5,072 nucleotides of DNA from JAAAOZ01 sp964496595 (GCA_964496595.1 CAZCAI010000240.1:1-5072), one strand, 5' to 3'; counted from the stretch's first letter, positions 1-5,072 are shown. The notes: generated by a model not told the origin, from the sequence alone. Program-made: numbers and translations.

Positions 1-21
1 TCTTGCTGATTCCCCACACTT

Positions 22-1479
22 CTAGTCTATTTCAACAAGTTTCTCTTGCAACTCCGCGATTTCCTCTTCGCTTAATTCTGCCTCTCCACCTTTTACACCA
101 TAGAGTAAGGCGAACGCGCAAATCTCACAGAACACGATGAAGGGAAACATCAAGAGATATTTACCGGTTCCCATACCTCGCCCCAGGAGATCAAAGACCA
201 ATCCCATCAGAACCGGGCCGAAGACATAAGCGGCCTGATTAAAGGAGTAGTAGATGCCGGTATAGGCGCCTTCATCGCTGCGAGGCGACAGATGCCACAG
301 AACGGGAAAGATGTTGACAATCACGGTCATCCAGAAAAAGCCCACGGGAACGAACAAAACCGCGATCCAGATAGGCTGTTTCAAGGTGACAACGAAGGAC
401 AACAAGGACATGACAACCACCAGCCCCGTGGTTCCTAATCGCAGCGCCTTTTGACGACCGATTTTTTGTCCAATCATGCCCGCTATGAAAGCCGACGCAA
501 TCATTGAGGCGGTATAGACCAGCAAAAGTTGACCGGCCGCTTGATCGCCAATGCCGATGTAGTTGTTGGCGAAGATGGTAAAGAAGGCTTCGATGGAAGC
601 AAACGCGGTGTAGGAAAAGTATACATAGATCATCAAAAAGAGCATGCTGTGATCTTCTTGGCCAAATAGGGCATCTCTAAAATAACCCCAATCTCGTTTT
701 TTCTTTTCCTCGGAGGCATCTGGCGCTTGTAATTCAAACGTGATGGGGTCTATCTCGATGGGCGTATCGCTGATCTCTAAAAAGCCGTCGCCGGTCGGTG
801 TTTCTTTAACGGTTTTCAATAAAATCATCAAGATGATGATCATGACGATGGCGATGATGGGGAATCCCAGATACCGCGCTCCAACATCGGAAATCCCTGG
901 CCGCAGCAGGCCAATGAAGGTCGGCAGCAGAAAGGCAAAAATCATGCCCCCGTTGGCGACCAATTGTTGTAATCCGCTCCCTTTGGATCGCACCGCATCC
1001 GGTGTGTAGTCGGCCAACAGTGTGAGGGCGGCGCTCCGATAGAACGCCATCGCGATATTAAACCCGAACAATACGACGACGAGGCCCAGTAACGTTTTGA
1101 ACAGGGGCGTGATCATCAGGAAAAACGCCGCAGAGAGGACGCCGATGATGATGAAGGGTATCCGCCGGCCATACTTGCTTTTGGCGCGGTCGCTAAGGGC
1201 GGCAAAATAGGGTTGCATCAGCAACGCGATGATATTGTCAAGCACTAAAATGGCGCCGATGATGGTCTGTTGCCCAAAGATGCCGAACCAGGAAATATCT
1301 CCAGGCACCAGGCCGAATTGAATGTCGCCTAATAACAAGGGCACGGCTAAGTTGTAATACCCTAAGCCGGCCAGCACCGACATAAAGCCCAGGGATAGAT
1401 AAATCGTTCTTTTGATATTGAGTTCATCCGGCTGGTTGGGGGTCATTCTTGGTTGATAGGTGGTTTTGATAGCATTCAT
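22..1479 (-). CDS. MFS transporter, GPH/SLC45-like sugar:cation symporter type
   Basis: This is a 485-residue inner-membrane protein with about twelve hydrophobic segments in two halves. The halves are separated by a long charged loop at about residues 223-275. The first half carries the MFS motif-A-like loop between helices 2 and 3, SDRAKSKYGRR (residues 96-106), a form typical of GPH and SLC45-type symporters. The equivalent loop of the second half is GQKIGRQKA (337-345). Near the C-terminus, GAYTGIYYSFNQAAYVFGP (404-422) resembles the helix-10/11 region of the same families. The protein ends in a short acidic cytosolic tail (467-485). The start is supported by AGAGGG (1486-1491) six bases upstream; Met12 has no such site. 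Family membership suggests proton- or cation-coupled uptake or export of a sugar or similar small solute, but the substrate cannot be read from sequence. Base composition is visibly less GC-rich than in the next two genes. The call to MFS is firm; the subfamily is moderate. Confidence 0.9.
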   Translation of the reverse strand: MNAIKTTYQPRMTPNQPDELNIKRTIYLSLGFMSVLAGLGYYNLAVPLLLGDIQFGLVPGDISWFGIFGQQTIIGAILVLDNIIALLMQPYFAALSDRAKSKYGRRIPFIIIGVLSAAFFLMITPLFKTLLGLVVVLFGFNIAMAFYRSAALTLLADYTPDAVRSKGSGLQQLVANGGMIFAFLLPTFIGLLRPGISDVGARYLGFPIIAIVMIIILMILLKTVKETPTGDGFLEISDTPIEIDPITFELQAPDASEEKKKRDWGYFRDALFGQEDHSMLFLMIYVYFSYTAFASIEAFFTIFANNYIGIGDQAAGQLLLVYTASMIASAFIAGMIGQKIGRQKALRLGTTGLVVVMSLLSFVVTLKQPIWIAVLFVPVGFFWMTVIVNIFPVLWHLSPRSDEGAYTGIYYSFNQAAYVFGPVLMGLVFDLLGRGMGTGKYLLMFPFIVFCEICAFALLYGVKGGEAELSEEEIAELQEKLVEID

Positions 1480-1559
1480 AATTATCCCTCTGTTTTTATG
1501 TTAGGTTTTTGTTAGTTTTTAGGTGAAATTGGGTGCGAATGATGCTCAGGCTCTAGTTA

Positions 1560-1623
1560 CACAGAGTTTCACGGAGTTTTTCACAGAGAAGCACAGAGAG
1601 AATCATTTCTCCGTGCTTCTCTG
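1560..1623. repeat. CACRGAG tandem repeat with 16-bp inverted repeat
   Basis: Four CACRGAG units start at 1560, 1570, 1582 and 1592, about one helical turn apart. The last two form the left arm of an inverted repeat, 1584-1599 against 1608-1623, with 15 of 16 positions complementary and an 8-base loop. In a minus-strand transcript the one mismatch becomes a G:U pair, so the RNA could form a 16-bp hairpin just after the plsY stop. No U tract follows it, so it does not look like an intrinsic terminator. The motif resembles dispersed CACAGAG-type intergenic repeats of environmental bacterial genomes; that likeness is from memory and unchecked. Confidence 0.7.
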
Positions 1624-1644
1624 GGCCTTGGGAAAGCCGTTGCA

Positions 1645-2262
1645 TCACGATTCGGGACGCATCACGGTGCGCAGCCCCACTTCCTCCCCGCGCCGGATCT
1701 TCTGCACGTTGGGGAGGTGTTTGTAGACGCCCACGAGCATCAGCCCGCTGGCGACGCCCACGTAGACCGGCGGGTGCTGAAGGATCAGCCAGGTGATGAA
1801 GGGCAGCGCGAGGTATAATCCGATGGAGCCTACGACGATGTAGTCGGAAAGGAAGGTGAGGAGGGTCAAGGAGGCGATCACGGCCAGGCCCAGCCAGGGG
1901 TTGAGCGCGAGCAAGACGCCGACCAGCGCCGCGATGCCCTTGCCGCCGCGAAAGCTCAGCAGCGCCGGGTAGATATGGCCGATCACGGCGGCGATGCCGG
2001 CGACGAACGCGAGGCCTGGCAGCGCCGGGTAGAGCGCGCGCACGATTATCACGGCCAACGCGCCTTTGAGGATGTCGATGAGGCCGGCGAGGATGCCGTA
2101 TTTCCAGCCCAGCACGATGGTCGCATTGGAGGCGCCGGCGTTGGTGGTGCCATGTTGCCGAATATCGATGTTGCGGACCAGCTTGCCCAAAATAAAGGCC
2201 GCTTGAATGTGTCCCAAGGCATAACCAATTAAGATTGCTACGAGTAACTGTAAAATCGTCAT
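1645..2262 (-). CDS. plsY: PlsY-like glycerol-3-phosphate acyltransferase (divergent)
   Basis: This 205-residue membrane protein is of normal PlsY length. PlsY transfers an acyl group from acyl-phosphate to glycerol-3-phosphate, making lysophosphatidic acid, the first step of phospholipid synthesis in most bacteria. Visible family motifs are DIRQHG (residues 33-38), the phosphate-loop-like GTTNAGASN (38-46), GHIYPALLSFRGGKGIA (95-111) with His96 and Lys108, and a C-terminal KHLPNVQKIRRGEE (181-194) matching the usual RHRxNIxRLxxGxE. Six or so hydrophobic stretches fit the integral membrane fold. Motif 1 is odd: the usual GSIPxG reads GHIQAA (17-22), so the Ser reported as essential in characterised PlsY is His, and GSGN in motif 2 reads GTTN. 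The start is supported by GGAGGG five bases upstream. The gene has its own candidate promoter and lies 382 bp from the MFS start on the same strand if measured from its own start to stop plus gap; the actual intergenic gap is 165 bp. The family is sure; a strict PlsY activity is less so. Confidence 0.9.
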   Translation of the reverse strand: MTILQLLVAILIGYALGHIQAAFILGKLVRNIDIRQHGTTNAGASNATIVLGWKYGILAGLIDILKGALAVIIVRALYPALPGLAFVAGIAAVIGHIYPALLSFRGGKGIAALVGVLLALNPWLGLAVIASLTLLTFLSDYIVVGSIGLYLALPFITWLILQHPPVYVGVASGLMLVGVYKHLPNVQKIRRGEEVGLRTVMRPES

Positions 2263-2264
2263 TA

Positions 2265-2280
2265 TTTCCCTCCAGGGAAA
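2265..2280 (-). promoter_or_regulatory. plsY ribosome binding site inside an inverted repeat
   Basis: The Shine-Dalgarno sequence GGAGGG (2268-2273) lies inside a perfect 7-bp inverted repeat (2265-2271 and 2274-2280, 2-base centre). As RNA this would be a 6-bp stem with a 4-base loop that occupies most of the site. It ends two bases before the ATG. The ribosome site is clear; a regulatory role for the hairpin is inference. Confidence 0.6.
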
Positions 2281-2284
2281 GCCA

Positions 2285-2315
2285 GATAAAAAAGACCCCC
2301 ATCACAACTTTGATG
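2285..2315 (-). terminator. Terminator-like remnant in plsY leader
   Basis: The block 2285-2300 matches the tail and first stem bases of the catalase terminator (2431-2446) at 15 of 16 positions. It is followed by a 5-bp stem, CATCA (2300-2304) with TGATG (2311-2315), and a 6-base loop. Read on the minus strand this gives a small hairpin, then a G run, then TCTTTTTT. The stem is weak and the U run does not follow it directly, so it is a poor terminator at best. It may be a decayed copy of the stronger one 130 bp upstream in transcription order. Confidence 0.3.
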
Positions 2316-2319
2316 CTGC

Positions 2320-2348
2320 ATTATCCCCTCCCGGAAGCCAGAAGTCAA
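2320..2348 (-). promoter_or_regulatory. Candidate sigma70-type promoter of plsY
   Basis: On the minus strand there is a -35 TTGACT (2343-2348, 5 of 6 consensus bases) and a -10 GATAAT (2320-2325, 5 of 6) with the ideal 17-base spacer. The expected transcription start is near 2312-2313, giving a leader of about 50 nt before the plsY ATG. The position just after the catalase terminator fits an independent promoter for plsY and possibly the MFS gene. Confidence 0.65.
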
Positions 2349-2384
2349 GAACGATTTCCCTCGATAGCTTTCCATTCGGATCGC

Positions 2385-2411
2385 CGCGCGCACGTTGCGA
2401 CGTGTCGCGCG
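2385..2411. repeat. GC-rich hairpin between catalase terminator and plsY promoter
   Basis: The arms 2385-2395 and 2400-2411 can form 11 base pairs with a 4-base loop and a single bulged T at 2405. It has no U tract on either strand, so it is not a standard intrinsic terminator. It sits about 37 bp upstream of the plsY -35 box. It could be a protein-binding palindrome or a cruciform-prone repeat; nothing in the window decides. Confidence 0.5.
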
Positions 2412-2433
2412 TGGGAAGCGCTTGGCTTGTGAT

Positions 2434-2476
2434 AAAAAAAACCCCCGGCATCAAGGGGGTAGTTAGATGCCGGGGG
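2434..2476 (-). terminator. Intrinsic terminator of the catalase gene
   Basis: A perfect 11-bp inverted repeat (CCCCCGGCATC, 2442-2452, with GATGCCGGGGG, 2466-2476) has a 13-base loop. On the minus strand it is followed at once by eight T residues (2434-2441). It begins 20 bases after the catalase stop codon. The loop also holds a G run that could make an alternative 6-bp stem (2441-2446 with 2455-2460). The structure works in the minus direction only. Confidence 0.93.
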
Positions 2477-2496
2477 CGTCGCGTGCCTTGTTGAGA

Positions 2497-3951
2497 TCAG
2501 CTCCCTTTCATGCCTTTAGCGATCCGGTCGCCGGTTTTTTTGTCGATGTTGCGCCAATATTCGAGCGCGCGATTCAACACAGGCTCGGATACGCCATTTT
2601 TCAAGTGGCCTACTACATTAGAGACCAGCAGGTCGCGCTGCTCGTCGTCCATGACCTCGCGCACCAGGGCGCCTGCCTGGCCCCAATCGTCGTCATCCTC
2701 GCGCAAGGTGTAGGCGGCTCGCACGAACTCGCCGGCGGCCTCCCATGTCGCGATCTCAGGATAACGCTCGCCATCCGCCTCCGGGCCTCCCTTGGAATTC
2801 GGCGCATAGACCGGATCAGAAGCGTTGTCGATTCTCATAGGGCCGCCCTTGCTGTAACTGTGCACGGGCGTCTTTGCCCGGTTGACCGGGATCTGTTGGT
2901 AGTTGACCCCCAGTCGGGCGCGATGTGCGTCAGCGTACGCAAACAAGCGGGCCAGCAGCATTTTGTCTGGGCTGGGACCGATGCCCTGCACCATATTAGC
3001 CGGGTTGAATGCAGCTTGCTCAATTTCGGCTTGGAAGTCCTCTGGGTTGCGATTCAGCACCAGCTTGCCGACTTCGTGCAGAGGATAGTCAGCATGGGGC
3101 CACACCTTCGTCAGATCAAACGGGTTGAACCGATAGGTCTCAGCCTCCTCGAAGGGCATGATTTGCACTTTCAGCGTCCAACTGGGATGGTCTCCCGCTT
3201 GGATGGCCTTGAACAGGTCGCGGCGGTGGTAGTCGGCGTCCTCGCCGGCGATCCGGTCCGCCTCCTCCTGGGTGAGATTCTCGATGCCCTGATCCGTCTT
3301 GAAGTGATATTTGACCCAGAAGCGCTCGCCTTTGGCGTTGATCCACATAAGGGTGTGGCTTGAGTAGCCGTTCATGTGTCGATAGCTTCTGGGAATGCCG
3401 CGATCACTGAACAGGATGGTGACCTGATGGGCCGTCTCAGGCGACAGGGTCCAGAAGTCCCATTGCATATCGTGGTCCCGGAGGCCGTTTTCTGCCCGAC
3501 GCTTTTGCGAGTGGATGAAGTGCGGGAACTTCAGGGGATCACGCACGAAAAATACCGGCGTGTTGTTTCCCACCATGTCGTAGTTACCCTCGGTGGTGTA
3601 AAACTTGAGCGCGAAGCCGCGCACGTCCCGCCAGGTGTCGGGGCTTCCGCTCTCGCCGGCCACGGTGGAGAACCGGGCCAGTATGTCGGTCTTCGTGCCT
3701 GGTTGAAATACGGCCGCCTGGGTGTAGGCGCTGACATCTTCGGTCACTTGGAAGTAACCGAAGGCGCCCGACCCCTTGGCGTGAGGCTGACGGTCTGGAA
3801 TCATCTCCCGGTTGAAGTTGGCCAGCATTTCTAAAAGATAGTGGTCGTGAAGCAGAACGGGGCCATCAGGCCCCACGGTGAGCGAGTGCTCGTCGCTGGG
3901 AACGGGGATGCCGGCGTCGTTGGTTGTGAATTTGCGATCATCGTGTTTCAT
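2497..3951 (-). CDS. katA: Monofunctional haem catalase, clade 3-like
   Basis: This 484-residue cytoplasmic enzyme converts hydrogen peroxide to water and oxygen; the length is usual for small-subunit catalases. The distal active site is FNREMIPDRQPHAKGSGAFG with the catalytic His at residue 57. The conserved distal Asn lies in GNNTPVFFVRD (128-138). The proximal haem-ligand signature RLFAYADAH (335-343) is intact, with Tyr339 as the iron ligand. SYRHMNGYSSHT (189-200) matches the region that binds NADPH in small-subunit enzymes. The distal signature normally has Glu or Gln before the Arg of ERxxH; here it is Asp. Two in-frame ATGs lie two codons apart. AAAGGAG is one base from the first (3957) but seven bases from the second (3951), so the second is chosen. 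A strong terminator follows, so the gene is probably a single transcription unit. Regulation by peroxide is likely from its role, but no convincing operator is seen. No haem-peroxidase (KatG) features are present. Confidence 0.97.
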   Translation of the reverse strand: MKHDDRKFTTNDAGIPVPSDEHSLTVGPDGPVLLHDHYLLEMLANFNREMIPDRQPHAKGSGAFGYFQVTEDVSAYTQAAVFQPGTKTDILARFSTVAGESGSPDTWRDVRGFALKFYTTEGNYDMVGNNTPVFFVRDPLKFPHFIHSQKRRAENGLRDHDMQWDFWTLSPETAHQVTILFSDRGIPRSYRHMNGYSSHTLMWINAKGERFWVKYHFKTDQGIENLTQEEADRIAGEDADYHRRDLFKAIQAGDHPSWTLKVQIMPFEEAETYRFNPFDLTKVWPHADYPLHEVGKLVLNRNPEDFQAEIEQAAFNPANMVQGIGPSPDKMLLARLFAYADAHRARLGVNYQQIPVNRAKTPVHSYSKGGPMRIDNASDPVYAPNSKGGPEADGERYPEIATWEAAGEFVRAAYTLREDDDDWGQAGALVREVMDDEQRDLLVSNVVGHLKNGVSEPVLNRALEYWRNIDKKTGDRIAKGMKGS

Positions 3952-3958
3952 AGTCATA

Positions 3959-3965
3959 CTCCTTT
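3959..3965 (-). promoter_or_regulatory. Catalase ribosome binding site (decides start)
   Basis: AAAGGAG on the minus strand is a strong Shine-Dalgarno match. Its distance to the ATG at 3957 is one base, too short for normal initiation. Its distance to the ATG at 3951 is seven bases, near the optimum. Translation therefore most likely begins at 3951, giving a protein that starts MKHDDRKF. Confidence 0.8.
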
Positions 3966-4158
3966 GTATGGTTGGTGGATTTGACTGATTAGTTTACAGA
4001 TAAGTTTTTCAGGGTGGGTTCTGAGAGTAGAACTGTGGCCGCGAGTGGAGCGAGCCGTGGCGGCTTCATGGAGTCTTATCGAGGCGTTATGGGATTTCGA
4101 AGCAGAACGACAGGAAAAATCGCTCTCGCTGCCTCAGAACCTGCTTAAGCGTGTTCAA

Positions 4159-4247
4159 GGCAAACGAAGCTGGGGTTGATGTGTATGACAAACCGTTTGG
4201 CGCGCAACCTCGTACATCTCAGACCCCCTGATTCTGCTTCGTTTGCC
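4159..4247 (-). ncRNA. Candidate structured RNA / long imperfect hairpin
   Basis: Read on the minus strand, three stems nest in order: a 12-bp outer stem (4236-4247 with 4159-4170), a 5-bp stem (4223-4227 with 4172-4176) and a 5-bp stem (4214-4218 with 4178-4182), 22 pairs in 89 nt. The outer 5' arm overlaps a segment (4232-4241) that can instead pair with 4098-4107. No known riboswitch or small RNA class is recognised. That it is transcribed is inferred from the upstream candidate promoter only. Confidence 0.3.
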
Positions 4248-4293
4248 CGTTATGCAGCGATGAAGACGGCCAAGTAAACCCACGCCCAACCTC

Positions 4294-4322
4294 AGTATAT
4301 AACAATCAATGCAAGAGTGCAA
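4294..4322 (-). promoter_or_regulatory. Candidate promoter toward the catalase gene
   Basis: On the minus strand there is a good -10 TATACT (4294-4299, 5 of 6) and a weak -35 TTGCAC (4317-4322, 3 of 6) at 17-base spacing. The weak -35 overlaps tandem 10-bp repeats, a layout often seen where an activator or repressor acts. The expected start is near 4287, well upstream of catalase. Confidence 0.4.
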
Positions 4323-4337
4323 ACCTATGCAAACCTG
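4318..4337. repeat. Tandem 10-bp direct repeats over the -35 region
   Basis: TGCAAACCTA (4318-4327) is followed directly by TGCAAACCTG (4328-4337), 9 of 10 identical. A partial third unit, TGCAAGAG, precedes them (4310-4317). The 10-bp period places the copies on one face of the helix, as in binding sites for regulators that bind as tandem units. Chance duplication is possible. Confidence 0.6.
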
Positions 4338-4393
4338 TATGGAATGTTAAAATTCCCCGCTACCACGGAAAACCTGGTGATGGATTGGTCAGG

Positions 4394-5072
4394 TTAGTCT
4401 ATAATCGCCTGATGCGCCAGCACTTTGAACTCCTGAGCGATGGGGTAGTGACCGCTGGGCATAAACTGCGTCATCAGGATGCCGATCATGTCCTCCTGGG
4501 GATCGTACCAATAATCGGTGCTGGCCGCCCCACCCCAGCCATAGGCGCCGGCCGATCCTAAGATTTTAGCGCACGCGGGATCGAGCAGCACGCCCACGCC
4601 CAGGCCAAAGCCCCACGCTGGATCGGCCCACGGATGGATCTGCGGGGCCAGGTGGTTCTGGGTCATCAGCTCAACCGTTTTGCGACCCAGCAAACGTTCG
4701 CCCTCCAGGCTGCCTTGATTGCGCAGCATCAGTGCGAAGCGCAGATAGTCGCCGATGGTGGAGATCAATCCGCCGCCGCCGGATAGGAACGCGGGTTTGC
4801 GTCGCTTGTTGATCCAGGCCTCGGTCGCCTCCCGCTCCTCTTCCGGCGCATCCATGCCCGTGAGCGCGCGGATGCCGCCGCTGTCATGGTCATCGGGATC
4901 AGGCTCGTAAACGGTCGTCAATCGCGCCTGCTTATCCGCCGGGACGTAGAAATCGGTGTCCGTCATCCCCAAGGGCGCGAAGACGCGCTCCTTCAGGAAC
5001 GCATCGAAGGGCGCGCCCGCGATGATCTCGACCAGATAGCCGAGCACGTCGGTCGCCACGCTGTACTTCCAC
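4394..5072 (-). CDS. Serine hydrolase, beta-lactamase / penicillin-binding fold (5' truncated)
   Basis: This is the C-terminal part (225 full codons) of a class C beta-lactamase-like serine hydrolase; the frame stays open to the window edge. The first visible residues are WKYSVATDVLGYLVEIIAG. Tyr3 sits in the place of the catalytic Tyr of the YxN motif, here YSV, a variant of esterase-like members. Further family marks are FAPLGMTDTDF (31-41), GGGGLISTIGDYLRFALML (98-116) and GYGWGGAASTDYWYDP-like residues at about 176-191, which stand where KTG/HxG lies in true beta-lactamases. The nucleophile motif SxxK must lie beyond the edge, so catalytic competence cannot be judged. The GTG at 5057-5059 is not a start, because homology continues upstream of it. 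Such proteins are usually esterases or peptidases acting on small substrates; real antibiotic resistance is not implied. No clear terminator follows the stop, and the gap to catalase is 442 bp. Confidence 0.9.
   Translation of the reverse strand, partial: WKYSVATDVLGYLVEIIAGAPFDAFLKERVFAPLGMTDTDFYVPADKQARLTTVYEPDPDDHDSGGIRALTGMDAPEEEREATEAWINKRRKPAFLSGGGGLISTIGDYLRFALMLRNQGSLEGERLLGRKTVELMTQNHLAPQIHPWADPAWGFGLGVGVLLDPACAKILGSAGAYGWGGAASTDYWYDPQEDMIGILMTQFMPSGHYPIAQEFKVLAHQAIID

Larger units (their letters stand above)
3966..4393. other. Gene-free region rich in inverted repeats upstream of catalase
   Basis: No open reading frame here looks like a gene. Perfect inverted repeats seen are 4159-4170 with 4236-4247 (12 bp), 4098-4107 with 4232-4241 (10 bp), 4017-4025 with 4133-4141 (9 bp), and 4049-4054 with 4125-4130 (6 bp, nested in the last). 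The 12-bp pair is extended inward by 4172-4176 with 4223-4227 and 4178-4182 with 4214-4218, giving an imperfect 89-nt hairpin. If transcribed from the candidate promoter at 4294-4322, all of this would form a leader of about 335 nt ahead of catalase. The alternatives are a separate small RNA or a decayed mobile element; no transposase, integrase or target-site duplication is seen. No clear promoter was found closer to the catalase start. Confidence 0.55.

Noticed and set aside
22..33. Similar 3' ends of the MFS and serine hydrolase genes (TAGTCTAT at both stops)
   Set aside because: The match is 8 bases long and does not extend; most likely chance.
1553..2305. Minus-strand 250-codon frame overlapping plsY
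   Set aside because: It is a frame-shifted reading of plsY, rich in Arg, Pro and Ala, with no family motifs; the PlsY frame carries all the conserved blocks.
2416..2423. AAGCGCTT palindrome resembling the core of LacI-family operators
   Set aside because: Symmetry does not extend past the 8-bp core except for one outer pair, and nothing nearby suggests a LacI-type regulator; such short palindromes are expected by chance.
2467..3363. Plus-strand open frame of 298 codons opposite catalase, with another at 3376-3834
   Set aside because: Both lie antisense to a fully conserved catalase in GC-rich DNA, show no recognisable domain, and follow from the codon pattern of the real gene.
3989..4003. 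Possible PerR-like operator upstream of catalase
   Set aside because: By eye only about 8 of 14 positions match the TTATAATNATTATAA consensus and the symmetry is poor.
4085..4255. Possible integron attC site: CGTTATG at 4085-4091 and 4248-4254 next to a long imperfect palindrome
   Set aside because: The hairpin arm at 4159-4170 lacks a matching core site on its outer side, the spacing does not fit the attC plan, and no integrase or cassette gene is present.
4341..4356. GGAAT/ATTCC inverted repeat after the serine hydrolase as a terminator
   Set aside because: The stem is only 5 bp, AT-rich inside, and not followed by a U tract in the minus direction.
5057..5059. GTG as the start of the serine hydrolase
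   Set aside because: The conserved WKYS stretch continues in frame upstream of it to the window edge, so the gene is simply truncated.

Overview
This is a bacterial chromosomal window in which every convincing gene lies on the minus strand, so transcription runs from right to left. In that order it holds the 3' part of a beta-lactamase-fold serine hydrolase (4394-5072, cut by the window edge), a 442-bp gene-free stretch, a clade-3-like haem catalase (2497-3951), a divergent PlsY-type glycerol-3-phosphate acyltransferase (1645-2262), and an MFS transporter of the sugar:cation symporter / SLC45-like type (22-1479). The PlsY and serine hydrolase sequences recall Chloroflexota (Anaerolineae-like) proteins, but that is an impression from sequence style, not a search; another environmental phylum is possible.

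The genes do not form one operon. Catalase ends in a strong intrinsic terminator (11-bp perfect stem plus U tract, 2434-2476). A separate sigma70-like promoter (TTGACT, 17 bp, GATAAT; 2320-2348) then serves plsY. Between plsY and the MFS gene lies an intergenic CACRGAG repeat with a 16-bp inverted repeat (1560-1623) and no U tract, so these two genes may or may not be co-transcribed. No shared pathway is evident: the window pairs oxidative defence (catalase), phospholipid synthesis (PlsY-like), solute transport (MFS) and an uncharacterised hydrolase.

The least ordinary part is the gap upstream of catalase (3952-4393). It contains a candidate promoter whose -35 overlaps two tandem 10-bp repeats, then several perfect inverted repeats of 9-12 bp. 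One segment (4232-4247) can pair with either of two downstream partners, in mutually exclusive ways. This could be a structured catalase leader RNA, a small RNA locus, or an eroded mobile element. I see no CRISPR array, tRNA, rRNA, transposase or recognisable defence system, and no clear evidence of a wholly new multi-gene system.
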